NCBI RefSeq assembly: GCF_009469605.1
Contig: NZ_SSXU01000006.1
Span: 242,935-306,934, forward strand
Source of the DNA: Zoogloea sp. 1C4
Lineage (GTDB): Bacteria; Pseudomonadota; Gammaproteobacteria; Burkholderiales; Rhodocyclaceae
Direction: 5' to 3'
DNA: 64,000 nt
Below, in pieces: positions 50,424-59,421 of this stretch (positions are counted from its first letter, which is position 1; each line of letters begins with the position of its first letter). The notes under the pieces are model-generated. The model ran no database searches. It saw only the letters and a list, made by a program, of their open reading frames with translations, and had not been told where the DNA came from. The position numbers were made by a program, and so were the translations under genes.

Positions 50424-52184
50424 TCAGTTGGTGGTGGGCGCCGGGTTGCGCGGCTTCATGTTCACCTCGACCTCCAGATCCTCGTAGTACTTGGCGCCGT
50501 TGCTGTAGCCGGGCCGGTTGGCGAGGTTGTCGATCTCGAGGGTGCCGGTCTCGGCTACGTAGCGCTTCCACTCGGCCAGCATCTCCTTCAGCTTGGCCGG
50601 CTGGCTGGCGGCGAGGTTGCGGCTTTCGGTGCGGTCGCGGGCGATGTTGTAGAGCTCCCAGTCGCCGGTGCCCCAGGGCTGGTTGGCATAGACGATCTTC
50701 CAGTCGCCCTTGCGCAGGGCCTTGCGCCCGCCGAGTTCCCAGCCCACCGCGTCGTCCTTGCCGCGCACCTGCTTCGCCTTGCCCTGCAGGTAGGGCAGCA
50801 TCGACTTGCCACGCAGGGGCAACACTTCGCGGCCGTTGTACTCGGTGCCCGGGTGCTTCGCGCCGGCCAGTTCGAAGATCGTCGGGGCGACGTCCATCAC
50901 GTGGGCGAACTCGCGCTTCACGCTGCCGCCGCGGATGCCGGGGCCCCAGGCGATGGCCGGCACCGAGATGCCGCCTTCGTACATGAACGACTTGTACAGC
51001 TTGAACGGGCTCATCCCCACCTGGGCCCAGCCGGGGCCGTACTCGATGAAGGAGCCGGGCTTGCCGATGTTGGCGGTGCTGTTGTCCATGTCCTTGTGGA
51101 TCCACTCGCGGGTGCGGCCCACGTCGTACACCGAGTTGCCGTCGGCGCCGTTGTCGGACATGAAGAAGATGAAGGTGTTGTCGAGCTCGCCCTTTTCCTT
51201 GAGGTAGGCGAGCACACGGCCGATCTGGCGGTCCATGTTCTCGACCATCGCCGAGTAAACCGTCATCCGGCGGGCTTCGGATTCCTTCTGGGCGGGGGTG
51301 AGGCTGTCCCACTTCGGCCAGTTGGGGTGGCCTTCATACACCGGGGTGTCGGCGGCGATCAGGCCGAGCTTCTTCATGCGCTCGATGCGCTCCTTGCGGA
51401 GCTTGTCGTAGCCTTCCTTGTAGCGGCCTTCGTACTTGGCGATGTCGGCGTCCGGGGCGTGCAGGGGCCAGTGGGGCGCGGTGAAGGCGAGGTAGCCGAA
51501 GAAGGGCTTGCCGGAGCCTTCGCCGTTCTTGATGTATTCCAGCAGCTTGTTGGTGAAGGCTTCGGACGAGTAGAAGCCGTCACGGGGGATGTCGATGGCC
51601 TTGCCGTTCTCGCGGTAGATGGCCTTGGGCGGCTTGGCCGGGTCCATCGCCACGATGCCAGTCTGGTCGCCCCAGTGGCTGGCGCCGCCCATCACCATGG
51701 CGTACGACTGCTCGAAGCCCCGGGCCGCCGGGCTGAACTGCTCGGCCACGCCCAGGTGCCACTTGCCGGCCATCGCGGTGCGGTAGCCGGCGTCCTTCAG
51801 CACCTGGGCCATGGGCACCACGCGCTCGTTGAGGTTGCCCTCGTAGCCGGGCTTGCCCTTTTGTTCGGGCGTGATGAGCTCGGCCATGTCGCCAAAGCCC
51901 ACCAGATGGTTGTCGCTGCCGGACATCAGCATCGCCCGGGTGGGCGAGCAGAAGGGCGAGGCGTAGAAGCTGGTCATCTTCACGCCGGTGCTGGCGAGCT
52001 TGTCCAGGTTGGGTGTGGCGATCTCGGCGCCGAAGGGGCCGATGTCGGTGTAGCCCAGGTCGTCGGCGACGATGAGGAGGATGTTGGGGCGCTTGGCCGG
52101 CTCGGCGGCGCTGGCGGTGAAGGCCAGCGGCAGGGCGAGGGCGGGCAGGCACAGCTTCGACAGAAGCAGCGGAAGGGGTTTCAT
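50424..52184 (-). CDS. Arylsulfatase (sulfatase family)
   Basis: Exported sulfatase of 586 aa. A signal peptide (to ASA near residue 26) precedes the metal-site motif PNILLIVADDLGYTDIG. The formylglycine site is FCSPTRAMLMSG near residue 80, Cys-type C-x-P-T-R, requiring a formylglycine-generating or anaerobic maturase encoded elsewhere. GKWHLG near 138 carries further catalytic residues. Start at 52184 has AGGAG upstream. It would release sulfate from organic sulfate esters. It is encoded with the octahaem protein downstream and next to IclR and LysR regulators. Confidence 0.9.
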   Translation of the reverse strand: MKPLPLLLSKLCLPALALPLAFTASAAEPAKRPNILLIVADDLGYTDIGPFGAEIATPNLDKLASTGVKMTSFYASPFCSPTRAMLMSGSDNHLVGFGDMAELITPEQKGKPGYEGNLNERVVPMAQVLKDAGYRTAMAGKWHLGVAEQFSPAARGFEQSYAMVMGGASHWGDQTGIVAMDPAKPPKAIYRENGKAIDIPRDGFYSSEAFTNKLLEYIKNGEGSGKPFFGYLAFTAPHWPLHAPDADIAKYEGRYKEGYDKLRKERIERMKKLGLIAADTPVYEGHPNWPKWDSLTPAQKESEARRMTVYSAMVENMDRQIGRVLAYLKEKGELDNTFIFFMSDNGADGNSVYDVGRTREWIHKDMDNSTANIGKPGSFIEYGPGWAQVGMSPFKLYKSFMYEGGISVPAIAWGPGIRGGSVKREFAHVMDVAPTIFELAGAKHPGTEYNGREVLPLRGKSMLPYLQGKAKQVRGKDDAVGWELGGRKALRKGDWKIVYANQPWGTGDWELYNIARDRTESRNLAASQPAKLKEMLAEWKRYVAETGTLEIDNLANRPGYSNGAKYYEDLEVEVNMKPRNPAPTTN

Positions 52185-52288
52185 CGGGTGTCTCCTGGCT
52201 GTTGTTTTGCCGGCGGCTGATGGGGCTCGTCGGGTATCGCGATACTTGCACGGTATCTCGAGATTTGCATTTCCAGGTGATGCCCGTT

Positions 52289-53101
52289 TCACTCAGTGGA
52301 ACGTTTCTCCGTTTCGGCGGCGGCCGCGGCGATGGCGGCGGCGGTGTCCTGCAGGTCGGCCAGGTGGTTGCGGACGATCTGGGCCTTCAGCCGGTACTTG
52401 CGCGGCCACACGAGATTCATCGTGGCGAGCAGCTTGCCGTCGTGAATCACCGGCACCGCGATGGCGTCGATGCCGTCGTCGGCGACGTTCATCTCCTTGT
52501 CGCCGTCGCCGCCAAAGAGCGGATCGCGGGAGGCGTAGCCCAGGCGCCGGGTCTCGTCGAGGATCGCCGGCAGCTCGCCGGCCAGCACCTGGCGGGCGCG
52601 CACCAGCACCGGTGGGTTGGCCGCGGCGTCGGCCAGCACGGCGGCGCGCTCGGCGTCGCTGCAGAAGGCGAGGTAGGCCCGCCCGGGGGCCGACAGGATC
52701 ATCTCGACCCGGAATCCGATGGCGTACACCGCCACGTTGAGGTGGCTCTGGCGGCGGGAGGTCTCGACGATCTCCATCTTGAAGTTGCGATGCACCAGCA
52801 CGTCCGACGGCCAGATCACCTTGCGGCGCAGGGCTTCGAGGAAGGGTGCGGCGATCTCGCCGATGCGCAGCAGCTCGTCGTCGATGCCCGGCCGGAAGAT
52901 CAGCGACACCCGGCGCCGGTAGCGCCCGTCGCCGATGGCGCGCCAGGCAAAGCCGCCCTGCTCCAGGGTGTCGAGGATGCGCAGCAGGCTGGCCTTGGGG
53001 ATGCCGGTGGCCCGGTGCAGCTCGGCCAGCGACTGGCCGCGGCGTTCTTCGAGGCTGCGCAGCACCTCCAGCCCGCGGGCGAGGGCGTCGATGGTCTTCA
53101 T
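52289..53101 (-). CDS. IclR family transcriptional regulator
   Basis: Cytoplasmic regulator of 270 aa: an N-terminal winged HTH (residues ~5-65: ALARGLEVLRSLEERRGQSLAELHRATGIPKASLLRIL) and a C-terminal IclR effector domain with GRAYLAFCS and DGIDAIAVPVIHDGKLLATMNLV. The start ATG overlaps the stop of the upstream LysR gene (ATGA), an unusual pairing of two regulators in one transcript. It is co-oriented with the arylsulfatase, ~100 bases upstream of it, and may control it. Confidence 0.88.
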   Translation of the reverse strand: MKTIDALARGLEVLRSLEERRGQSLAELHRATGIPKASLLRILDTLEQGGFAWRAIGDGRYRRRVSLIFRPGIDDELLRIGEIAAPFLEALRRKVIWPSDVLVHRNFKMEIVETSRRQSHLNVAVYAIGFRVEMILSAPGRAYLAFCSDAERAAVLADAAANPPVLVRARQVLAGELPAILDETRRLGYASRDPLFGGDGDKEMNVADDGIDAIAVPVIHDGKLLATMNLVWPRKYRLKAQIVRNHLADLQDTAAAIAAAAAETEKRSTE

Positions 53102-54045
53102 GCGCTGCGCCCGCGGGTGAGCAGGGCTTCCCGGGTGACGGGGTTGTCCAGTTGCTCCAGCCACCACTGGATCGCCTTGCCTGGCGCCTTGGACTTGCGC
53201 CACGCGTAGCTCAGCTGGAAGTTGCGGGTCTGGCGCTCGACCGGGCGCTCCACCAGCCGGCCGCTGTCGAGGAAGGGGCGGGCCATGCACTCGGGCAGGA
53301 AGCCGACGCCAAGGCCGCGCAGCTGGGCGTCGAGCTTGGTGGGCAGATCAGGCACGGTGAATACGTCCTGCCCTTCCAGCAGGCCGTAGGTGACGCCGCC
53401 GCCGCGCTGGGTGGAATCGGCCACCGCCACGGCGCGATGGGCGCGCAGCGCCGCGTCGCTGATGGGCTCGGTCGACTGGGCGAGCGGGTGGTGGGGCGCC
53501 ACCGCGAAGATGAAGCGCAGCTCGCCCATCGGGCGGGCAAGCAGATCCAGCGCCGGCGCCGCCGGGACGACCAGCCCGAGGGCCAGATCGGCCTGGCCGG
53601 AGGTGAGCGCCTCCAGGGTGCCGGAGAGCACCTCGTCGCGCAGGCGCAGGCGGGTGGGCGGCGCCATCGCCAGAAAGCGCGCGCACAGCTCCAGCAGCGT
53701 GCTGCGGTTGATCACCCCGTCCACCGCCACGGTGAACTGCGGCTCCCAGCCGGTGGCCACGCGTCGCACCCGGTTGGCGACCGCGTCGATCTCGCCCAGC
53801 AGCCGGCCGCCTTCGCGCAGCAGTTCGTGGCCGGCCTCGGTGAGCCGGGCCTGGCGCGAGCTGCGGTCGAACAGCAGCACATCCAGCGCGTCCTCGATCT
53901 GGCGCACCCGGTAGGTGAGGGCGCTGGGCACCATGCTCACCGCGCGGGCCGCCGCGGCGAAGCTGCCGGTGTCGGCGATGCGCTGGAGCAGGGCGAAGGC
54001 CTCGGGGGTGAGGACGTCCCGCGGGGTGGGTGAGTTTTGGGGCAT
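53098..54045 (-). CDS. LysR family transcriptional regulator
   Basis: LysR-type regulator of 315 aa with the N-terminal HTH (LQRIADTGSFAAAARAVSMVPSALTYRVRQIED, residues ~20-52) and a substrate-binding domain in the remainder. It is divergent from the pirin/WrbA-like pair, a layout common for LysR regulators that control a neighbouring redox-stress pair. It is translationally coupled to the IclR gene by a 4-base overlap. A short AT-rich intergenic stretch (54046-54075, TTGATCGTTCAGATATTTTGAA) is the likely shared operator. Confidence 0.88.
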   Translation of the reverse strand: MPQNSPTPRDVLTPEAFALLQRIADTGSFAAAARAVSMVPSALTYRVRQIEDALDVLLFDRSSRQARLTEAGHELLREGGRLLGEIDAVANRVRRVATGWEPQFTVAVDGVINRSTLLELCARFLAMAPPTRLRLRDEVLSGTLEALTSGQADLALGLVVPAAPALDLLARPMGELRFIFAVAPHHPLAQSTEPISDAALRAHRAVAVADSTQRGGGVTYGLLEGQDVFTVPDLPTKLDAQLRGLGVGFLPECMARPFLDSGRLVERPVERQTRNFQLSYAWRKSKAPGKAIQWWLEQLDNPVTREALLTRGRSA

Positions 54046-54149
54046 GAGTGGCTTGATCGTTCAGATATTTTGAATGATGCCATCAAAGCCCCTGCACCGC
54101 GAAGGCATCGGCGGCGACCACAATGGCTTCACCAACAGGAGACAACGCC

Positions 54150-54851
54150 ATGCTGAACATCCGCCGCTCCCACGATCGAGGCTACGCCGACCACGGCTGG
54201 CTGACCAGCCACCACTCCTTCAGCTTCGCCGGCTACTTCGACCCGGCGTGGACGGGCTGGGGCAACCTGCTGGTCATCAACGAGGATCGCATCGCCCCGG
54301 GCACCGGTTTCGGCACCCACGGCCACCGGGACATGGAGATCATCAGCTACGTGCTCGACGGCGAGCTCGCCCACAAGGACAGCATGGGCAACGGCACCGC
54401 GATCACCCCCGGCGAAGTCCAGCGCATGAGCGCCGGCCGGGGCGTGCGGCATAGCGAGTTCAACCACGCCGCCAACCGCCAGACCCACTTCCTGCAGATC
54501 TGGATCGAGCCGAGCGAGACCGGCATCGACCCGGGCTACGAGCAGAAGCGCTTCGCCGACGCCGACAAGCGCGGCCGCCTGCGTCTGGTGGCCTCGCCCG
54601 ACGGCGCCGACGGCTCGGTGACGATCCACGCCGACGCGCGCCTCTACGCCGGGCTGTTCGACGGCGCCGAGGCCGCCACGCTGGCTCTCGACCCGGCCCG
54701 CAAGGCCTACGTACATCTGGTGCGCGGCCGGCTGACGGTGAATGGCCAGGCGCTTGCCGGCGGCGACGCCGCGCTGCTCTCCGGCGAGGCCAGCCTGGCC
54801 CTCACCGGCGGCGAGGATGCCGAAGTGCTGGTCTTCGATCTCGCCCCCTGA
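54150..54851 (+). CDS. Pirin family protein
   Basis: Bicupin pirin of 233 aa (YhhW/quercetin 2,3-dioxygenase-like). Motifs: DRGYADHGWLTSHHSFSF at the start, and the metal ligands in FGTHGHRDMEIISYVLDGELAHKD near residues 55-75 and RGVRHSEFN near 105. The start at 54150 has AGGAGA upstream. The likely role is flavonoid or redox-linked, but pirins rarely have assigned substrates. It is followed 43 bases later by a flavodoxin-family gene and is divergent from the LysR gene. Confidence 0.88.
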   Translation: MLNIRRSHDRGYADHGWLTSHHSFSFAGYFDPAWTGWGNLLVINEDRIAPGTGFGTHGHRDMEIISYVLDGELAHKDSMGNGTAITPGEVQRMSAGRGVRHSEFNHAANRQTHFLQIWIEPSETGIDPGYEQKRFADADKRGRLRLVASPDGADGSVTIHADARLYAGLFDGAEAATLALDPARKAYVHLVRGRLTVNGQALAGGDAALLSGEASLALTGGEDAEVLVFDLAP

Positions 54852-54894
54852 TTTCCCACTGCACACCCCAACCCCAGAGAAAAGGAACCCCACC

Positions 54895-55449
54895 ATGTCC
54901 AGGATCGTCGTCGTCTTCCATTCCGGCTACGGCCACACCCAGCGCCTCGCCGAGGCCGTCGCCAAGGGCGCGGGCGCTGATCTCGTCGCCATCGACGCCG
55001 AAGGCAACCTGCCCGAGGCCGCGTGGGCCAGCCTCAACGCCGCCGACGCCATCGTGATGGGCAGCCCGACCTACATGGGCACCGTGAGCTGGCAGTTCAA
55101 GAAGTTCGCCGACGCCTCCAGCAAGGCCTGGTTCACCCAGGCCTGGAAGGACAAGGTGTTTGCCGGCTTCACCAACAGCGCGTCGATGAACGGGGACAAG
55201 CTGGCTACCCTGCACGCCTTCTTCACGCTGGCCATGCAGCATGGCGGCGTCTGGGTGGGCACCGGGATGATGCCGTCCAACACCAAGGCCGCCCAGCGCG
55301 ACGACATCAACGTGCTGGGCTCCTTCGCCGGCGCGATGGCCCAGACCCCGGCCGACGCCAGCCCCGACGAGATGCCCGCCGGCGATCTGGAAACCGCCCG
55401 CCTGTTCGGCCAGCGCGTCGCCGAGGTGACGGAGCGCTTCAAGCGCTGA
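54895..55449 (+). CDS. WrbA-like NAD(P)H-dependent flavoprotein
   Basis: Flavodoxin-fold quinone reductase-type protein of 184 aa. The FMN loop is HSGYGHTQRLAEAVAKG near residue 10, with GSPTYMGTVSWQFKKFAD near 60 and a later GTGMMPSN. It is shorter than classic WrbA by ~15 residues. Start at 54895 has AAAGGA upstream. Together with pirin and the divergent LysR it forms a probable electrophile- or quinone-response unit, ending at a strong terminator. Confidence 0.85.
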   Translation: MSRIVVVFHSGYGHTQRLAEAVAKGAGADLVAIDAEGNLPEAAWASLNAADAIVMGSPTYMGTVSWQFKKFADASSKAWFTQAWKDKVFAGFTNSASMNGDKLATLHAFFTLAMQHGGVWVGTGMMPSNTKAAQRDDINVLGSFAGAMAQTPADASPDEMPAGDLETARLFGQRVAEVTERFKR

Positions 55450-55467
55450 TCGCGCCGCGGCGAGCAA

Positions 55468-55509
55468 CAAAAAAGCCGCCCCTGGCCATGCCAGTCGGGC
55501 GGCTTTCTG
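55468..55509. terminator. Bidirectional terminator
   Basis: AAAAGCCGCCC pairs with GGGCGGCTTTC around a 15-base loop. A-run on the left and T-run on the right suit both the WrbA-like gene and the convergent DUF1178 gene. Confidence 0.8.
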
Positions 55510-55528
55510 CCGGGTGCGGCAGCGTGCC

Positions 55529-55948
55529 TCAGTGCAGGTCTTCTTTATCCGGCGGAACCGGCAGCACGGGGATGCCTTCGTCCATCAGCTCGAGCAGGTC
55601 GCTGCGGTTGGCCTTGCCGCGGATCGCGCGCTCTTCGGCGTCGCCCCGGTGGATGCGGCGGGCTTCCTCGGGGAAGCGCTCGCCCACGTCTTCCGACTGG
55701 CTGGCGGCGCTGCGCAGGGCTTCGACCAGCCGCGCGGCGATGGCGGCCGGATCGGGTTCGGGCAGCACCGGCGCCGAATGGGCGCTGGTCTGCACGTAGG
55801 GGGCCGACGGCAGCCGGCGCACTTCGCGGGAATCGCAGTGGGGGCAGTTGACGAGCCCGGCGGCCCGCTGCTTCTCGAAGGCGTCGCCCGAGGCGAACCA
55901 CGCCTCGAAACGGTGCTCCTGGTCGCAGATGAGGTCGAGGACGATCAC
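55529..55948 (-). CDS. DUF1178 family protein
   Basis: Cytoplasmic protein of 139 aa of the DUF1178 family. The N-terminus reads MIVLDLICDQEHRFEAWFAS and is followed by a zinc-ribbon-like CPHC near residue 35, paired with an earlier Cys at 8. The rest is helical and acidic. Function is not known. The gene lies just downstream of tRNA-Leu on the same strand and is convergent with the WrbA-like gene. Confidence 0.85.
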   Translation of the reverse strand: MIVLDLICDQEHRFEAWFASGDAFEKQRAAGLVNCPHCDSREVRRLPSAPYVQTSAHSAPVLPEPDPAAIAARLVEALRSAASQSEDVGERFPEEARRIHRGDAEERAIRGKANRSDLLELMDEGIPVLPVPPDKEDLH

Positions 55949-55967
55949 GAAAATTGCCTTCAGTAAG

Positions 55968-56052
55968 TGGTGCCCGGAACGGGACTTGAACCCGTAAGCC
56001 TTACGGCGGCGGATTTTAAGTCCGCAGTGTTTACCAATTTCACCATCCGGGC
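55968..56052 (-). tRNA. tRNA-Leu (anticodon UAA)
   Basis: An 85-base tRNA with encoded CCA. The acceptor stem GCCCGGA pairs with TCCGGGC, the anticodon stem GCGGA/TCCGC holds loop CTTAAAA (anticodon TAA at 56018-56016), a class II long variable arm is present, and the T-loop reads GTTCAAGTC. It lies 10 bases beyond minE on the same strand. Confidence 0.97.
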
Positions 56053-56062
56053 GGCAGCCGGC

Positions 56063-56326
56063 TTACTTGGGCTGTTGTTCGGGCAGCGTGATGTCCACTT
56101 CGAGGATCTCGTAGTTGTCGCGCTTGCCGAGCTGGACCTTGATGTCGTCGGCGGAGACGTTGACATACTTGGAGATGACCTCGATCAGCTCGCGCTGCAG
56201 GGCCGGGAGGAAATCCGGCGTCGGCTGGTTGGCGCTGCGCTCGTGGGCGATGAGCAGCGACAGACGCTCCTTGGCCACCGAGGCGGTCTTGGGCTTGGAA
56301 CCGAAAAAGTAGGAGAGGAGGGACAT
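56063..56326 (-). CDS. minE: Cell division topological specificity factor MinE
   Basis: Small cytoplasmic protein of 87 aa, normal MinE length. The N-terminal membrane/anti-MinCD helix (LLSYFFG...[14 protein letters not shown]) is followed by the dimerisation domain ([40 protein letters not shown]). It drives MinD ATPase oscillation so that Z-rings form at mid-cell. The minD stop lies one base upstream, in the usual minC-minD-minE order. Confidence 0.97.
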   Translation of the reverse strand: MSLLSYFFGSKPKTASVAKERLSLLIAHERSANQPTPDFLPALQRELIEVISKYVNVSADDIKVQLGKRDNYEILEVDITLPEQQPK

Positions 56327-56327
56327 C

Positions 56328-57143
56328 TCACTTGCCTCCGAACAGACGCTTGAGCAGGCCCGGTTTTTCGTAGGCGACGAAGCGCAGGGGGCGATCTTCG
56401 CCGAGGAAGCGCGCGACCACGTCCTGATACGCGGTGGCGACGTCGCTGTCCTTCAGGTGGATGGCCGGCGTGCCCTGGTTGGAGGCCTGCAGCACGTCGT
56501 CGGATTCGGGGATGGCGCCGATCAGCGGGATGCGCAGGAGCTCCTGCACGTCCTTGTAGGACAGCATCTCGCCGTCTTCGACGCGCTTGGGCGAGTAGCG
56601 GGTGACGAGCAGGTGCTCCTTCACCGCCTCGCGGCCTTCGATGGCTCGGCGGCTCTTGCTTTGCAGGATGCCCAGGATGCGGTCGGAGTCACGCACCGAG
56701 GAGACTTCCGGGTTGGTGACGACGATGGCTTCGTCGGCGAAGGTGAGGGCCATCACGGCGCCACGCTCGATGCCGGCGGGAGAATCGCACACCACGTAGT
56801 CGAAGCCCATGTGCTCGAGATCCTTGAGCACCTTCTCGACGCCTTCTTCGGTCAGCGCATCCTTGTCGCGGGTCTGGGACGCGGGAAGGATGAAGAGGTT
56901 CTCGCAGTGCTTGTCCTTGATGAGGGCCTGGTGCAGGTTGGCTTCGCCATTGACCACGTTGATGAGGTCGTACACCACGCGGCGCTCGCAGCCCATGATG
57001 AGGTCGAGGTTGCGCAGGCCGACGTCGAAGTCGATCACGGCGGTCTTGTAGCCGCGCAGGGCCAGGCCGCTGGAGATGCTCGCGCTGGTGGTGGTCTTGC
57101 CGACGCCGCCCTTGCCGGACGTTACTACGATGACGCGTGCCAC
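56328..57143 (-). CDS. minD: Septum site-determining ATPase MinD
   Basis: Deviant Walker A ATPase of 271 aa: KGGVGKTT at residue 11, switch I with [12 protein letters not shown] near 40, and a C-terminal amphipathic membrane-targeting helix ([12 protein letters not shown]). It binds the membrane with ATP and recruits MinC or MinE. It follows minC by 26 bases and precedes minE. Highly conserved; nothing unusual. Confidence 0.98.
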   Translation of the reverse strand: MARVIVVTSGKGGVGKTTTSASISSGLALRGYKTAVIDFDVGLRNLDLIMGCERRVVYDLINVVNGEANLHQALIKDKHCENLFILPASQTRDKDALTEEGVEKVLKDLEHMGFDYVVCDSPAGIERGAVMALTFADEAIVVTNPEVSSVRDSDRILGILQSKSRRAIEGREAVKEHLLVTRYSPKRVEDGEMLSYKDVQELLRIPLIGAIPESDDVLQASNQGTPAIHLKDSDVATAYQDVVARFLGEDRPLRFVAYEKPGLLKRLFGGK

Positions 57144-57169
57144 GATGTTCCCTTCGGTGTTGATTCGCT

Positions 57170-57988
57170 TCAGTCGTACTGGAGCGGATTGATTTCGAGA
57201 GTATGCAGATTGTCCGAGCCGGTCAGCCGGACCTGGGCGCCACGCCCGGCCACGGCTTGCGGGATGCCGCGATCGAAGGTGCGATAGACGCCGGCGATGG
57301 AGACGAGCTCGGGACCGAAATTGGTGCTGAAGATGCGCGCCGAGGTGTCGCCGCGGGCGCCGGCCAGGGCGCGGCCACGCAGCGGGCCGTAGCAGTGGAT
57401 GCTGCCGTCGGCGATGATCTCGGAGCCGGGGCTCATGCCGGCGAGCAGCACCAGGTCGCCACCCTTGGCGTAAACCTGCTGGCCGGAGCGCAGCGGGCGA
57501 TCGACCACCAGGGTGGGCGCGTGGGCGGGTTCGCTGCCGGCGGCGGTCTGGGGCGCGGGTTCGGCATCAGGGGCCGGCGCCGGCGCGGGTTCGGGGGCAG
57601 GCGCGGGGGCCGCGACAGGGGCCGGCGGCGGCGGGGTGACCGTGCGTTCGGCCGAGAAGCCTTCGTTGCCGAGCACCGCCAGGCCGGCGCGGCGGGCGCC
57701 TTCATAGAGGTGCTCGGGCAGGTGGCGCACGCCCACCGGCTGGAGCTGGTAGCGGCGCAGCAGACTCAGCAGGCCGGTCCAGTCGATGCGGTCGGGATCG
57801 GCGGCGAGCTGGCCCAGATCGAGGATCGCCGGTTCGCCGGCGAAGAAGTCGGGCATGCCGCCAAGCATCATGTGCAGGGCGTCGGCGAGACGCACCGGGT
57901 CCGTGTCACGGACGTAGGCGGTCATCACTGCCAGGCTGGCGCCCTTGAACTCGATCAGTTTGCCCTGCAGGGATGATGCTTCGGCCAT
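57170..57988 (-). CDS. minC: Septum formation inhibitor MinC
   Basis: FtsZ-ring inhibitor of 272 aa. The N-terminal FtsZ-binding domain (IEFKGASLAVMTAYVRDTD) extends to ~residue 110. A long Pro/Ala-rich linker (~115-165, repeated PAPAPEPAPAPA) joins it to the C-terminal beta-helix that binds MinD (GQQVYAKGGDLVLLAGMSPGSEIIADGSIHCYGPLRGRALAG). The linker is longer than in E. coli (231 aa), as in other betaproteobacteria. Confidence 0.96.
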   Translation of the reverse strand: MAEASSLQGKLIEFKGASLAVMTAYVRDTDPVRLADALHMMLGGMPDFFAGEPAILDLGQLAADPDRIDWTGLLSLLRRYQLQPVGVRHLPEHLYEGARRAGLAVLGNEGFSAERTVTPPPPAPVAAPAPAPEPAPAPAPDAEPAPQTAAGSEPAHAPTLVVDRPLRSGQQVYAKGGDLVLLAGMSPGSEIIADGSIHCYGPLRGRALAGARGDTSARIFSTNFGPELVSIAGVYRTFDRGIPQAVAGRGAQVRLTGSDNLHTLEINPLQYD

Positions 57989-58078
57989 GGATTTTGGGTG
58001 CGGATGCGCGGACTAAAACCGCCCAAGTCTACTTTTGACACAGGTTTAGGGCAAGTCCGCCGGGCCGCGGGCCCGGAA

Positions 58079-58954
58079 TCAATGCAGGGTGCGGGGTTCG
58101 GCGGGCTCCTCGGCGAACAGGGCGGCCACGTCTTCGGCGTCGAGACGGTATTCGTGGTTGGAAAGGTCGTCGTGGATCAGCACCGTGCCGTGGTCGGCGA
58201 GCACGGCGTCGAGTTCGGCCCGGCCGAGGGAACGCAGCATCGAGCGCACCTTCTCCCAGTCGAGCGGCCAGTGGTGGGTGACCTCGCGGGCTTCGAACAG
58301 GCGCACGGTTTCCTGGTGGAACAGGCGGGTGAGGATCTCCTCGGGGGCGAGGCCCAGCAGCTCGTCGCTGCGCAGGGTGGCGGCGAGGCGGGTGACCCGG
58401 TCCCAGCCGTCCGGGTCTTTGTTGTCGGCGTCGGGCAGCTTCTGCAGGAAGAGGCAGGCGGCGCGGTTGCCGGAGCAGGCGGTGTGCAGCACGGCGGGCT
58501 GCTGTTCGGATTGGGTGAGGTAGTGCTCGAAGATCGCGGCGATGGTGTCGCCTTCGATGGGTACGTAGCTCTGGTAGGGGTGGCGCAGTTCGGGCATGTC
58601 GAGGGACAGCAGGAGCTGGCCGTCACCGATCAGCTCGCCGACGCCGGTCTTGCCGACGGCCTCGTCGGACGACTTGGCGTGCCCGCGCAGGTTGAGGGTT
58701 TCGGTGATGTCCACCACCAGCAGATTGACCGGGCCGTGGCCCTGCAGCTGCATGGTGAGCCGGCCGGGCTGCTTGAGGTTGCCGCCGATCACGCAGCCAA
58801 TGGCGCTCATCTCGCCGAGCAGGTTGCGTACGGCGGTGGGGTAGTCGCGGTTGAGCTGCATGTCCTGCCAGACGTCGTCGAGCAGCACGATGGCGCCGCG
58901 GATGTCGAGGTCGTCGAGGAGGAAGCGTTGGACGTAGCTGCGGGATTCGCTCAT
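58079..58954 (-). CDS. hslO: Hsp33 family chaperone HslO lacking the zinc-binding cysteines
   Basis: Redox-type chaperone of 291 aa. The N-terminal fold is typical (MSESRSYVQRFLLDDLDIRG; GRLTMQLQGHGPVNLLVVD; HTACSGNRAACLFLQKLP). The C-terminal segment that normally holds CxC...CxxC reads THHWPLDWEKVRSMLRSLG, then VLIHDDLSNHEYRLDAEDV. So all four zinc-ligand cysteines are absent, while the surrounding sequence is well kept. If real, it cannot act as the classical zinc redox switch. It is translationally coupled to the ArsC-like gene before it (4-base overlap). Confidence 0.88.
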   Translation of the reverse strand: MSESRSYVQRFLLDDLDIRGAIVLLDDVWQDMQLNRDYPTAVRNLLGEMSAIGCVIGGNLKQPGRLTMQLQGHGPVNLLVVDITETLNLRGHAKSSDEAVGKTGVGELIGDGQLLLSLDMPELRHPYQSYVPIEGDTIAAIFEHYLTQSEQQPAVLHTACSGNRAACLFLQKLPDADNKDPDGWDRVTRLAATLRSDELLGLAPEEILTRLFHQETVRLFEAREVTHHWPLDWEKVRSMLRSLGRAELDAVLADHGTVLIHDDLSNHEYRLDAEDVAALFAEEPAEPRTLH

Positions 58955-59340
58955 TCGGAGGCTCCGGCGGGGGTGACGAGGCTGGCGTAGAGGGCGGGGT
59001 CGAAGCCGACCAGCAGCTGGCCGCCAGCGGTTTCGAGCACCGGGCGGCGGATCAGGCTGGGGTTGGCCTGCATCAGCTGCACGGCCGCGCTCTGGGTGTC
59101 GATGGCCTGCTGTTCGGGGGTGAGCTTGCGCCAGGTGGTGCCGCGGGTGTTGATGAGGGTCTTCCAGCCGATGGCCTTGCTCCAGGCGTGGAGCCGGCCG
59201 GAGTCGATGCCGGATTTCTTGTAGTCGTGGAACTGGTAGGCGACGCCGTGCTCGTCGAGCCAGGCGAGGGCCTTCTTCATGGTGTCGCAGTTCTTGATGC
59301 CGTAGCAGGTGACGGCGGGCGTGGGGAGGCTGTCTTGCAT
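58951..59340 (-). CDS. ArsC/Spx-family reductase-like protein (YffB type)
   Basis: Thioredoxin-fold protein of 129 aa. One Cys in the active-site region, YGIKNCDTMKKALAWLDEHG, is followed by the RRPVLE segment near residue 98. This is the single-Cys YffB/ArsC-like branch, which uses glutathione rather than a second Cys; arsenate reduction is not implied. It directly precedes hslO with an ATGA overlap, so both may belong to a thiol-stress pair. Confidence 0.85.
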   Translation of the reverse strand: MQDSLPTPAVTCYGIKNCDTMKKALAWLDEHGVAYQFHDYKKSGIDSGRLHAWSKAIGWKTLINTRGTTWRKLTPEQQAIDTQSAAVQLMQANPSLIRRPVLETAGGQLLVGFDPALYASLVTPAGASE

Positions 59341-59421
59341 GGAGCGGGCCGGGTTCGGCCGGGAGGTAAATCAAAGACGGCTAGTTTAAGCGACAGCCGG
59401 GCCAGACCCAAATCTCGCCCC

